NCBI GenBank assembly: GCA_028715865.1
Contig: JAQUQY010000006.1
Coordinates: 1-19,118 of the forward strand
Origin: Syntrophales bacterium
Lineage (GTDB): Bacteria; Desulfobacterota; Syntrophia; Syntrophales; UBA2210
Length of the DNA: 19,118 nucleotides
Direction of reading: 5' to 3'
Shown here: positions 7,969 to 15,497 of the stretch, piece by piece
How positions within the stretch are numbered: position 1 is the first letter of the stretch
Layout: the number at the start of each line of letters is the position of its first letter
Position numbers and translations under genes: made by a program
Notes under the pieces: generated by a model
Database searches by the model: none
What the model saw: the letters and a program-made list of their open reading frames with translations, nothing else
Told to the model about the DNA's origin: nothing

Positions 7969-10413
7969 ATGAAGAGTAAAGAAAAAAGAATTACCTCCAC
8001 GCCGGAGAAAAACAGGAGTAATCAAAGCCGGGCAGGTCGGCTGTTCCTGAAGGTCTGCGCGGCCTTTTTTCTCATATTTGCAGCGGCCGGTGTCTGTGCG
8101 GGGTATTTTATCTATTTGCTTGACAGGGACCTCCCCAGCATATCTACCCTTAGAGACTATCGTCCCAGTATCATAACGCGTGTCTATGCCGACAATAACG
8201 AACTTATAGACGAGTTCTATCTCGAGGACAGAAGAGTCATTGACATAAAGGAACTGCCGCCTCATGTGATTCAGTCCTTCATCGCTGCCGAAGACGCCCG
8301 TTTCTTCAGTCACCGGGGAATAGACATTCATGGAATAATCAGGGCTTTTTACAGAAATCTTCAGGCCGGCCAGATTGTGCAGGGTGGAAGTACAATTACC
8401 CAGCAGGTGGCAAAAACCCTCTTCCTTACACCTGAAAAGAGCTATATGAGAAAGCTCCGAGAGGCGTTGCTTGCGTTGAAGATTGACCGTTACCTTAAGA
8501 AGCACGAGATACTAAACCTATACCTTAACCAGATTTATCTTGGTCACGGCACCTATGGAATTGAAGCGGCCTCGGAAAGGTATTTTGGAAAAGAGGCTAA
8601 ATACCTGACCCTCGCGGAAGCGGCCCTGCTGGCTGGGCTTCCGAAGGCGCCCAGTACTTACAGTCCTCTCTTTCGCCTCGAGAGGGCGCGGCAGAGGCAA
8701 GCCTATGTTCTGAGCAGAATGGAGGCGGAAGGTTATATTACGGAACAGGAGGCAACGGAGGCACTGGATGCTCAGCTTGCCTTCAGAAAAACGGGTGATT
8801 CGAAAAAAATTGCGCCACACTTCACCGAACATGTGCGCCGCTATATCCAGAGCCGCTACAGTAGCCGGGTACTCTACATGGAAGGCCTTGAAGTCTACAC
8901 GACCCTGAATGTGTCCATGCAGAAATCCGCCAGGGATGCTGTTGACCGCGGGCTCAGGGAGCTTGACCATCGTCAGGGTTACCGTGGTGCTCCGGAAAAT
9001 ATTCCGCCAGAACGTTTCAAAGGATTTCTGGGAGCACAGTGGATTGAACTGGGGAGGGTGCTTCCTGAAAGGGGACAGATCATAACGGCCCTGGTGACCG
9101 GTGTAAATCACGAGGATAAGCTCCTTCTTCTTAGTGTCGGGCCCTATGAAGCAACCATGGATATTGCTGATATGGGGTGGGCGGCGAAGAAAGATCAGAA
9201 ACGAACGGAAACAACCGGGCTTGATGGCACTGAAGGCATGTTTCGTGTGGGTGATGTAATCGAGGCCAGAGTTATCGGCGTTCTAACGGTAGAGGATGAG
9301 ACGATCCTTCAATTGGAGCTTGAGCAGGAGCCAGAAGTTCAGGGAGCCCTGCTTTGCATTGAGGCACGTACAGGCGAAATAAAGGCCATGGTAGGGGGAA
9401 GGGATTTTGAAGAAAGTGAGTTTAACAGGGCCACTCAGGCGGTACGTCAACCCGGCTCGTCCTTCAAGCCCTTTATTTACACGGCGGCTTTTGACAAAGG
9501 CATGACGCCTTCCACGGTTGTCATGGATACCCCACTTGTATACAGGGACACGCTTCAGAACAGTACATGGAAACCTCGGAATTACGAGGAAACCTTTTAT
9601 GGTCCCACGACGCTGAGAACAGCGCTTATACGTTCGAGAAATCTTGTAACCATTAAGATTCTCAATGATATAGGTGTTGATTATGCCGTTGATTACATAC
9701 AGAACATGGGAATTACCTCTCCCCTGGCGAGGGATCTTTCCCTTGCCCTAGGGAGTTCCGGAATAACCATGATAGAGGTTGTTCGGGGTTTCAGTGTTTA
9801 CGCAAACAATGGTGAACAGGCGGAGCCCTTTTTTATACGGAAAATCGTTGATCGAAGCGGAAATGTTCTGGAAGAAAACCATCCTTCCCTCAAGCGTGTG
9901 ATAGATCCAAGGATTGCCTTTATAACCAGTCATCTTCTACAGGGGGCGGTTCAGAGTGGCACGGGATGGCGCGTGAAGGCACTGAACAGGCCCGTAGCGG
10001 GAAAGACTGGAACTACCAACGATCTCAGAGATGCCTGGTTCATTGGATATACACCGTCGCTGGTAACCGGCGTGTGGGTGGGCTTCGACGATTTCAGGCC
10101 CTTGGGCAGACTGGAAACAGGTTCACGGGCGGCAAGCCCGATATTTCTCTATTTCATGGAGAGGGCTCTGGAGTCAAGACCAGTTGAGACATTCACTCCA
10201 CCCGAGGGTGTTGTGTTTGTACGTATAGACCCCGAAACGGGCATTCCTGCACATTCTGAATCGAAGAACAGTGTATTTGAGTGCTATCTTGAAGGAACAG
10301 AGCCGACCGAGTCCATGGCTGCCGGTACAGATTCCCGAGGCAGGCACGCGGGCGCGGGGCAAAAAGACCTGGGTACCTTCCTGAAGAGCGAGAGGGAAGC
10401 CTTGTTTGATTAA
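7969..10413 (+). CDS. mrcA: Penicillin-binding protein 1A (bifunctional transglycosylase/transpeptidase)
   Basis: Polymerises and crosslinks peptidoglycan at the outer face of the inner membrane. Length 814 aa from ATG 7969; GAGAAG upstream and the one-base gap from tatC support this over the in-frame TTG at 7948. A basic N-terminus is followed by a transmembrane helix (about 25-51). The GT51 glycosyltransferase domain (about 70-240) has catalytic Glu108 in AAEDARFFSHRG, GGSTITQQ (139-146) and the second Glu180 in KKHEILNLYLNQIY. An OB-like insert (about 350-450) marks the PBP1A subclass. The transpeptidase domain carries SSFK with nucleophile Ser497, the SRN triad (556-558) and KTGT (679-682). 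All catalytic residues are present, so the enzyme should be active and beta-lactam sensitive. It probably shares the tat promoter. Confidence 0.95.
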   Translation: MKSKEKRITSTPEKNRSNQSRAGRLFLKVCAAFFLIFAAAGVCAGYFIYLLDRDLPSISTLRDYRPSIITRVYADNNELIDEFYLEDRRVIDIKELPPHVIQSFIAAEDARFFSHRGIDIHGIIRAFYRNLQAGQIVQGGSTITQQVAKTLFLTPEKSYMRKLREALLALKIDRYLKKHEILNLYLNQIYLGHGTYGIEAASERYFGKEAKYLTLAEAALLAGLPKAPSTYSPLFRLERARQRQAYVLSRMEAEGYITEQEATEALDAQLAFRKTGDSKKIAPHFTEHVRRYIQSRYSSRVLYMEGLEVYTTLNVSMQKSARDAVDRGLRELDHRQGYRGAPENIPPERFKGFLGAQWIELGRVLPERGQIITALVTGVNHEDKLLLLSVGPYEATMDIADMGWAAKKDQKRTETTGLDGTEGMFRVGDVIEARVIGVLTVEDETILQLELEQEPEVQGALLCIEARTGEIKAMVGGRDFEESEFNRATQAVRQPGSSFKPFIYTAAFDKGMTPSTVVMDTPLVYRDTLQNSTWKPRNYEETFYGPTTLRTALIRSRNLVTIKILNDIGVDYAVDYIQNMGITSPLARDLSLALGSSGITMIEVVRGFSVYANNGEQAEPFFIRKIVDRSGNVLEENHPSLKRVIDPRIAFITSHLLQGAVQSGTGWRVKALNRPVAGKTGTTNDLRDAWFIGYTPSLVTGVWVGFDDFRPLGRLETGSRAASPIFLYFMERALESRPVETFTPPEGVVFVRIDPETGIPAHSESKNSVFECYLEGTEPTESMAAGTDSRGRHAGAGQKDLGTFLKSEREALFD

Positions 10414-10466
10414 CAGTGTCCGGCACGTAGGGTGAATTGCACGGGTTTTGCTGTAGAAGTTTTTGC

Positions 10467-10496
10467 TTGACTTAACCTTTTCCTTCGTATTATAGC
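10467..10496 (+). promoter_or_regulatory. Promoter of the ilvBN operon
   Basis: TTGACT (10467-10472) is followed after 18 bases by TATAGC (10491-10496); an overlapping TATTAT (10488-10493) at 15 bases is the alternative -10. A transcript from here would begin about 30 bases before the leader peptide start. Confidence 0.55.
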
Positions 10497-10533
10497 ACAC
10501 GACAGTATGATCGACATAACAGGAGATCGGGAG

Positions 10534-10617
10534 ATGAACCTTCAGTCTGTGGTCGGAGTATCCAGCGTACATGTACTCGTAGTAGTACATTCGGGGACCG
10601 CTGCTCGACCGCATTGA
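10534..10617 (+). CDS. Valine-rich ilv leader peptide (attenuation sensor)
   Basis: A 27-codon reading frame starts at ATG 10534, with AGGAG at 10521-10525 and GGGAG at 10529-10533 just upstream, and ends with TGA 10615-10617. It encodes eight valines (codons 6, 7, 9, 12, 14, 16, 17, 18) and two leucines (3 and 15). The densest part reads VHVLVVVH, with GTA used for six of the eight Val codons. Such a run right before acetolactate synthase genes is the hallmark of ribosome-mediated attenuation, as in the E. coli ilvB leader (IvbL), though the sequences differ. It is followed within 20 bases by terminator hairpins. There is no Ile codon, so the sensor would read charged tRNA-Val and perhaps tRNA-Leu. 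The peptide itself probably has no function after synthesis. Confidence 0.8.
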   Translation: MNLQSVVGVSSVHVLVVVHSGTAARPH

Positions 10618-10638
10618 ATGCGATATAATGAATCGAGC
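10603..10638 (+). promoter_or_regulatory. Possible antiterminator pairing overlapping the leader peptide end
   Basis: GCTCGA (10603-10608) can pair with TCGAGC (10633-10638), enclosing a small hairpin CGCAT-TGA-ATGCG (10610-10622) whose loop is the leader stop codon. The right arm overlaps the left arm of the first terminator (10636-10642). A ribosome stalled on the Val codons (up to 10587) leaves the left arm free; one that reaches the stop covers it. Read from base pairing by eye, not from a folding program. Confidence 0.4.
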
Positions 10639-10666
10639 CGCGAGCCCTTAAGCCCGCGGCTTTTTT
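10635..10666 (+). terminator. Attenuator terminator 1 of ilvBN
   Basis: AGCCGCG (10636-10642) and CGCGGCT (10655-10661) form a perfect GC-rich 7-bp stem. A further two inner pairs (GC 10644-10645 with GC 10652-10653) are possible, and six T follow (10661-10666). It lies 18 bases after the leader peptide stop. Confidence 0.75.
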
Positions 10667-10681
10667 GGTTTAAAAAGCCGC
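10656..10681 (+). promoter_or_regulatory. Alternative 10-bp hairpin linking the two ilv terminators
   Basis: GCGGCTTTTT (10656-10665) and AAAAAGCCGC (10672-10681) are exact reverse complements around a six-base loop. The left arm is the right arm and T-run of terminator 1; the right arm is the left arm of terminator 2. The structures are mutually exclusive, as expected for an attenuator. Confidence 0.6.
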
Positions 10682-10708
10682 TTCCATCAGGAAAGCGGTT
10701 TTTATTTT
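10678..10708 (+). terminator. Attenuator terminator 2 of ilvBN
   Basis: CCGCTT (10678-10683) pairs with AAGCGG (10693-10698), extendable by CC/GG with one bulged A. It is followed by TTTTTATTTT (10699-10708), and the ilvB ribosome site begins 16 bases later. This is a second intrinsic terminator before the structural genes. Confidence 0.65.
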
Positions 10709-10735
10709 CGCCACGATTAACAACAGGAGATGGTT

Positions 10736-12412
10736 ATGGAAAGAACGGGAGCTGAAATACTCTTAAGAACTCTCAAGGAGGAGGGGGTGGATGATATTTT
10801 CGGGTATCCAGGAGCAAGTACCCTTCCCATACACGATTGTATGATCGAGAGTTCTATAAGGCATTTTCTGGTAAGGCATGAACAGGCAGCGGCACATGCG
10901 GCAGACGGTTATGCCCGTGCCACTGGCAAGGTAGGTGTGTGTCTCGCAACATCGGGGCCCGGAGCCACGAATCTTGTTACGGGAATAGCTACCGCCTACA
11001 TGGATTCAACGCCTATGATAGCGTTAACAGGGCAGGTGACCACCAATCTGCTGGGAAGCGATGCTTTCCAGGAAACTGATATTATAGGCATCACTCTGCC
11101 CATAACAAAGCATAGTTTTCTTGTGCAGGATCCCAGGGATATGGCATCGACGGTCAGGGAAGCCTTAGCCATAGCCAAAAGCGGGAGGCCGGGTCCGGTT
11201 CTCATTGATTTGCCAAGAGACGTTCTGGCGCTGCGAATCAAGGAAGAAGAAGCAAGAGAACCCGGATTTTTTAATACAACGGAGTTGAAGTTCGGCGAAG
11301 ATGAGCGAATAAGGCTGAAGGAGATAGCCCGTCTCCTGAACGAATCAGAAAGACCGGTGCTGCTGATAGGTGGCGGTGTAAAGCTCGCCCAGGCATTCAC
11401 GGAGCTTTCCGATGTCATAGAGAAGGTAAGCATTCCCTTCGTGACCACAATGATGGGCATCGGATCGGCATACACTACCAACGGTTATAATCTAGGGCTA
11501 ATCGGGACACACGGGATGGAGTTGGCTAACCGTATTATTCACCAGGCCGACTTCATTCTTGCTGTGGGCGCCCGATTCAGCGACCGCAGCACTTCCGTTA
11601 TAGAGGGGTTCGCGCCCCTGGCCACAATTGCACAGATCGATGTTGATCCCACATCTATAGGCAAGAATATCAAGACAGATATTTCCGTAGTCAGCGACAT
11701 CCGGGTTTCCCTGAAGGAACTTTTAGGTTTGGTGGCGGAGAAAAAGCGTGACGACTGGCTTTCCCGTATCAGCAAAGAGCGCTCTCGCATAGAAATGGAA
11801 GGGTGTGCCGATGGATGTGGTCCCGTCGGCGACTTTATAAGGCAAGTGCAGGGCAATATGCCGGAAAAAACCATAGCCGTGGCCGATGTGGGATTGAACC
11901 AGATATGGGCTGTCCGCTCATGGAAAGTCAGGATTCCCAGGGGAATGATAACAAGCGGCGGCATGGGAACGATGGGTTTCAGCGTGCCGGCGGCAATGGG
12001 GGCCAAGGTGGGTGATCCCGATCACGAAGTGGTGGTTTTCACGGGTGACGGTGGTTTCTTCATGAACGTCCAGGAACTGGCAACCATAGGTTTTTACAAT
12101 ATTCCCGTGAAAATTATTGTTTTCAACAACGGAAACCTTGGCATGATTCGCCAGATACAGCATCATTTTTACAGCTCACGTTTCCGGGACAGCAGGCTCT
12201 CCGACCTGGTCAATATAACCGAAATAGCAAGGGGATTCGGCATAGAGTCAGAAAAGGCATCGGTCCATGACCCCGGGGCGGGCATTGAAAAACTGTGCAA
12301 GGCCGAAGGGCCCTTCCTGCTAGAGGTCATAGTTGATGAGGACAATTTTGTATATCCGATTATTCCTCCCGGAAGATCCAATATTGAAATGATTTACGGG
12401 AGGGGTGAATGA
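10736..12412 (+). CDS. ilvB: Acetolactate synthase, large (catalytic) subunit
   Basis: Thiamine-diphosphate enzyme that joins two pyruvates to acetolactate, or pyruvate with 2-oxobutyrate, the first common step to valine, leucine and isoleucine. Length 558 aa from ATG 10736, which has AGGAG six bases upstream; the ATG at 10730 touches that site and is unlikely. Catalytic Glu49 lies in RHEQAAAHAADGYAR, followed by ATSGPGATNLVTG. The central FAD/regulatory domain is present. The ThDP-binding motif starts at GDGGF (437-441) and ends at NN (464-465). The full length and biosynthetic motifs argue against catabolic AlsS. The neighbouring ilvN and the Val-rich attenuator support a biosynthetic role. 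No ilvC follows. Confidence 0.95.
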   Translation: MERTGAEILLRTLKEEGVDDIFGYPGASTLPIHDCMIESSIRHFLVRHEQAAAHAADGYARATGKVGVCLATSGPGATNLVTGIATAYMDSTPMIALTGQVTTNLLGSDAFQETDIIGITLPITKHSFLVQDPRDMASTVREALAIAKSGRPGPVLIDLPRDVLALRIKEEEAREPGFFNTTELKFGEDERIRLKEIARLLNESERPVLLIGGGVKLAQAFTELSDVIEKVSIPFVTTMMGIGSAYTTNGYNLGLIGTHGMELANRIIHQADFILAVGARFSDRSTSVIEGFAPLATIAQIDVDPTSIGKNIKTDISVVSDIRVSLKELLGLVAEKKRDDWLSRISKERSRIEMEGCADGCGPVGDFIRQVQGNMPEKTIAVADVGLNQIWAVRSWKVRIPRGMITSGGMGTMGFSVPAAMGAKVGDPDHEVVVFTGDGGFFMNVQELATIGFYNIPVKIIVFNNGNLGMIRQIQHHFYSSRFRDSRLSDLVNITEIARGFGIESEKASVHDPGAGIEKLCKAEGPFLLEVIVDEDNFVYPIIPPGRSNIEMIYGRGE

Positions 12413-12485
12413 TTGTGCTTTCAGGCAAGCAGCCGTTATGGGGAAAATTCAAAACCTTTGTATTGTAAAAAGATACGCTGTGAGG

Positions 12486-12499
12486 TTCCAACGTTGGAA
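12486..12499. repeat. Perfect 14-bp palindrome between ilvB and ilvN
   Basis: TTCCAACGTTGGAA is identical to its reverse complement and lies in the 153-base ilvB-ilvN gap, 66 bases before the ilvN start. This is typical of a dimeric regulator site or a chance palindrome; no promoter boxes are evident beside it. Confidence 0.4.
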
Positions 12500-12565
12500 G
12501 CTAACCGGCGGTGTCTGGGGTCCCGCGCAATTCATATCAGAGTCGCAGACTGAAGGAGAATTCCG

Positions 12566-13057
12566 GTGGAAAAAGAACTCAAAGAACATGTCATATCGAT
12601 GCTCGTCAATAACAGGCCCGGAGTTCTTGCCCGGGTTGCCGGCGTGTTTGGAAGGCTGGGATACAATATTGAAAGCCTGTGCGTGGCCGAAACCGGATCG
12701 CCCAAAATATCACGCATAACCTCGGTGAGCAAAGCAGATCCCGATTTCACAGAGAAGGTAAAAAAACAGTTGAATCGCCTCGTTGATGTAATATCAGTGA
12801 ACGAACTTGATGACGACCGCTCCGTGAAGCGCGAAATGGTACTAATCGGTCTTGACGTTAACGAAAGAAATCGGTCGGAACTTTTTCAGGCGGTTTCCAT
12901 ATTAGGATGCACCGTGGTTTCCTTGAAAGATTCCTACTGTATTCTCCAGATCGTTGGAACCAAGGTGGATGTGGAAACGGCCCTGAATTTTCTGAAGCCC
13001 TTGGTAGTAAAGGACATAGCAAGAACTGGCGCCCTGGCGCTTGAAAGCGAGATTTGA
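12566..13057 (+). CDS. ilvN: Acetolactate synthase, small (regulatory) subunit
   Basis: Regulatory partner of the ilvB product; it confers valine feedback inhibition and stabilises the enzyme. Length 163 aa, usual for the IlvH/IlvN type. Start is GTG 12566 with AAGGAG at 12553-12558. The N-terminal ACT domain (about 5-80) has NNRPGVLARVAGVFGRLGYN with the effector-site Asn and Gly residues, then IESLCVAETGSPKISRIT. The C-terminal half (about 85-160) matches the ALS small-subunit activating domain. The gap of 153 bases from ilvB is longer than usual for this pair. No terminator with a T-run is clear after the stop. Confidence 0.94.
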   Translation: MEKELKEHVISMLVNNRPGVLARVAGVFGRLGYNIESLCVAETGSPKISRITSVSKADPDFTEKVKKQLNRLVDVISVNELDDDRSVKREMVLIGLDVNERNRSELFQAVSILGCTVVSLKDSYCILQIVGTKVDVETALNFLKPLVVKDIARTGALALESEI

Positions 13058-13145
13058 AGGATACTGTGCGTTGCTGCCGGGTACGATCAAAGGGTTTCCC
13101 GGTTAATGTTCGATAAATGATAATATTCAGGCAATTCATAATTTC

Positions 13146-13174
13146 TTGACAGATTATCACATGTAGCCTATAGG
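13146..13174 (+). promoter_or_regulatory. Sigma-70-type promoter upstream of the acyltransferase gene
   Basis: TTGACA (13146-13151), 17 bases, TATAGG (13169-13174). The transcript would run through the inverted-repeat element at 13216-13392 before reaching the gene at 13440. Confidence 0.6.
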
Positions 13175-13215
13175 CACCGTGAGAATCAGGGCGTTGCGGT
13201 CGTTTATACATCTGC

Positions 13216-13392
13216 CAAGATTGATGACTTCGTAAAAAGGCCGGATGCTTCGTTGGGCTTCATCCTTCGTCACTGCGACGCACCGTATGTGCGCCTCATT
13301 CCTCAGGATTTGCCCGCCTTGCCTGCGGCTCTTTTTACAAAGCCATCTAATTCGATGGTTTCAAAGACTTTTTACGATGCCATCAAGATTGA
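13216..13392. repeat. Inverted-repeat element with TTCGTAAAAAG arms
   Basis: The left arm 13221-13240 (TTGATGACTTCGTAAAAAGG) is matched in reverse complement by two right arms. The nearer is 13328-13347 (ends ACAAAGCCATC) and the farther is 13366-13386 (ACTTTTTACGATGCCATCAA). Between them lie smaller palindromes, for example CGCAC-cgtat-GTGCG around 13279-13293. The 9-mer CAAGATTGA occurs at both outer ends (13216-13224 and 13384-13392), partly overlapping the arms. No coding potential is seen. It resembles dispersed non-coding palindromic repeats found in many copies in deltaproteobacterial genomes; that is recollection, not a search. Together with the promoter it fills the 383-base gap after ilvN; the first 90 bases hold nothing I can name. 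Confidence 0.65.
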
Positions 13393-13439
13393 AAGGCATA
13401 TTTTTTAGTTAACCTGAGACCCGGAGGTTTTCCGAATAC

Positions 13440-14363
13440 ATGATTATGAGTTTTCTGCCTGCCCCCTTGCGGGGCGTAATCTCTCTTTGTGCCTATTTTC
13501 TTAACACCCTGTTCTGGGGTGCTATGCTTTTTGCCGTCGCCCTGTTTAAATTCATTATCCCCATTGCTTCATGGCGTAACTTCTGTTCCCGAATACTGAC
13601 ACGCATAGCCGAATACTGGATTGCCTTCAACAATCTTAATACCTTTCTCATTAACAGGATCGAATGGGATGTTACCGGCACCGAGGGACTCAACCGTCAC
13701 GGCTGGTACCTGGTCATGTCTAATCATCAGTCATGGGTGGATATTCTGGTACTGCAGAAAATTTTCAATCGAAAAATCCCTTTTATGAAATTTTTCATAA
13801 AGAAGGAGCTGATATGGGTTCCCGTGTTGGGTCTCGCCTGGTGGGCGCTGGATTTTCCATTTATGAAACGCTATTCAAAATCCTTTTTGAAAAAAAACCC
13901 TCACCTTGAGGGGAAGGATCTGGAAACCACGCGCCGGTTTTGCGAGAAATTCAAGACCATGCCCGTTTCCATAATGAACTTCGTTGAAGGAACACGATTT
14001 TCCTTGGAAAAACACAAAAAGCAGGAATCTCCATACAAGCATCTTCTTCGCCCGAAGGCGGGCGGAACGGCTTTTGTTCTACAGGCCATGGGGAACAGGC
14101 TGCACCAGATTCTGGATGTGACTATAGTTTATCCCGACGGATCCAGGAGATTCTGGCACTTTGTCACGGGAAGGATAAAGAAGATAATGGTGCGCGTCCG
14201 GGCGCGTCCAATAGACGCATCTCTTCTGGGCGATTATTTCAACGATCCCGAATACAGGGAACGCTTTCAGGCTTGGCTGAATGATCTGTGGACTAGCAAG
14301 GATCTGCAGATCACGCCAATGTCAGGTGAACATTCCAATATAGCCGCGGCAGGAAATTGCTGA
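13440..14363 (+). CDS. Lysophospholipid acyltransferase family protein (PlsC/YihG-like)
   Basis: Membrane-bound acyltransferase of the glycerophospholipid type, 307 aa. Two hydrophobic helices near the N-terminus (about 10-42) precede the catalytic H-x4-D motif NHQSWVD (His96, Asp101). Substrate motif FVEGTR is at 181-186. The spacing and the block KKELIWVPVLGLAWWALDFPFMKR match the LCLAT1/YihG-type branch rather than short PlsC enzymes. It probably transfers an acyl group to a lysophospholipid or related acceptor at the inner membrane; the true substrate is unknown. GGAGG precedes ATG 13440 by 12 bases; ATG 13446 is the alternative. It stands alone, reading toward the minus-strand gene at 14438. 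Confidence 0.88.
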   Translation: MIMSFLPAPLRGVISLCAYFLNTLFWGAMLFAVALFKFIIPIASWRNFCSRILTRIAEYWIAFNNLNTFLINRIEWDVTGTEGLNRHGWYLVMSNHQSWVDILVLQKIFNRKIPFMKFFIKKELIWVPVLGLAWWALDFPFMKRYSKSFLKKNPHLEGKDLETTRRFCEKFKTMPVSIMNFVEGTRFSLEKHKKQESPYKHLLRPKAGGTAFVLQAMGNRLHQILDVTIVYPDGSRRFWHFVTGRIKKIMVRVRARPIDASLLGDYFNDPEYRERFQAWLNDLWTSKDLQITPMSGEHSNIAAAGNC

Positions 14364-14414
14364 AAGCGTCCACGGGTCATCTCAGCGATAAAAGCGGCGA
14401 ATGGTCCAGATTTC

Positions 14415-14431
14415 GCACCCCGACGGGGTGC
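14415..14431. terminator. GC-rich hairpin at a convergent gene junction
   Basis: GCACCCC (14415-14421) and GGGGTGC (14425-14431) form a perfect 7-bp stem with loop GAC, between the ends of two convergent genes. The T-run is poor on both strands, so it is only a likely bidirectional terminator. Confidence 0.45.
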
Positions 14432-14437
14432 TTACAA

Positions 14438-15274
14438 CTATTCTCCACGAAGGTAGGGGGGCAGATCCGCCTCTTCTCTTCCCTGAAAACTACAGAGAAC
14501 GGGACAGGTTGAGCAGGGAGCCTTCACCGCCTTCAGGGGCGGCTCGCCCTTTATTTTCTCCTCTATGAAATCAATGCATTCGTTAACGTCAACATCATCA
14601 CCTTCGATGGCGATGGTAACGCATCCCTCTGCTCCTCCGTAACCTCCCGAGGCGAAGTGAACAGCCTCGACTCCGAAGAGTTCCTCCAGGGCATCCAGTT
14701 CCGTGTAGGGAATACCATCAGCCACGCATGCCATTCCAACACGGGCGCCGATGCTTCGTTCAAAGGTAAGGATACCACCCATTCGGGAAGCCTCCTCCAC
14801 CGAGGGAATCATTTTTTCGAGGCCAACTGGATAGATTATTACACCGCCCCTTGCCTTCATGGGCAGGTAAAATTCGCCCATGGTTCCACCAAGGGGACTG
14901 GCCATGAAAACGCCGACCTTTCCCGTGTGATCGATAGCGTTGGCCCCTTTAAGCAAAATGTCTCCCCGGCCGAGTTTGCCGATCAGTGTTGAAGGTTCCA
15001 CTTCCAGGATCTCTCCCCTGTGGAAGGTGACCGGCTGCAGCCTTATTCCCTGAAGCAGGGCACAGAGAACTCCTCTGATCACCTGCCCGGCCACGTATTT
15101 TTCCTTTTCGATAGAGCGTTCAAGGAGTTCTTCGGCGATATAGGCATTAGTGGATCCCCGCCCCACTATGAGATATCCCTCATTCATGGCCTCCTGCACC
15201 TCTGTCATTACAGACACCGCTTTGGCTATAAGCCGCTTTGATTCCGATGATGTCAGGGTTAACAGTGCCTGCAT
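14438..15274 (-). CDS. Uncharacterised conserved-looking protein with GRGSTNAY and C-terminal CxxCxxxC
   Basis: I cannot name this 278-aa protein with confidence. The start ATG at 15274 has a very strong ribosome site (AAAGGAGGT) seven bases upstream, so it is surely expressed. Glycine-rich motifs occur in order: GRGSTNAY (38-45), LKGANAID (108-115), GGTMGEF (129-135) and ASGGYGGAEG (208-217). The tail ends with Cys254, Cys257 and Cys261 (CSTCPVLC), a possible metal or disulfide site. There is no signal peptide and no transmembrane helix, so it is probably cytoplasmic. The N-terminal ST-x2-YIAEEL and KGANAID blocks recall NagB/RpiA/CoA-transferase-like folds that bind sugar phosphates or CoA, but this is only a resemblance. 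It appears to be transcribed alone. Confidence 0.85.
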   Translation of the reverse strand: MQALLTLTSSESKRLIAKAVSVMTEVQEAMNEGYLIVGRGSTNAYIAEELLERSIEKEKYVAGQVIRGVLCALLQGIRLQPVTFHRGEILEVEPSTLIGKLGRGDILLKGANAIDHTGKVGVFMASPLGGTMGEFYLPMKARGGVIIYPVGLEKMIPSVEEASRMGGILTFERSIGARVGMACVADGIPYTELDALEELFGVEAVHFASGGYGGAEGCVTIAIEGDDVDVNECIDFIEEKIKGEPPLKAVKAPCSTCPVLCSFQGREEADLPPYLRGE

Positions 15275-15382
15275 GGCGCCACCTCCTTTTTTGTTGTATG
15301 GTTACAAGCCTGCCGGCCGGATTTCCCCACAGCCGATTTTGTGGTCCCGTCGTAAAAGAGGACTCATGTTTATATTACTTCG

Positions 15383-15412
15383 ACTATAACACCTTATTCC
15401 TCACTCAGGCAA
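15383..15412 (-). promoter_or_regulatory. Likely promoter of the 278-aa protein gene
   Basis: On the minus strand TTGCCT (15412-15407), 18 bases, TATAGT (15388-15383), about 110 bases before the start at 15274. The -10 box matches five of six, the -35 four of six. Confidence 0.4.
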
Positions 15413-15497
15413 AAATAATTTTTCAGGGTCTCAGCGAAGTTTCGGGGGGAGGGATTTTCAAGCGGATCCATCCGCTGGTAAAAAACGGAGGGTGCTG

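Noticed and set aside
7915..8505. Antisense frame opposite the tatC/PBP1A junction
   Set aside because: It overlaps two well-supported genes and encodes no recognisable motif.
10624..10629. TATAAT box inside the ilv leader
   Set aside because: No -35 element lies 16-18 bases upstream, and it falls between the leader peptide and terminator 1, where AT-rich linker sequence is expected.
12405..12719. Plus-strand frame bridging the ilvB-ilvN gap
   Set aside because: More than half overlaps ilvN in another frame, and no ribosome site or domain supports it.
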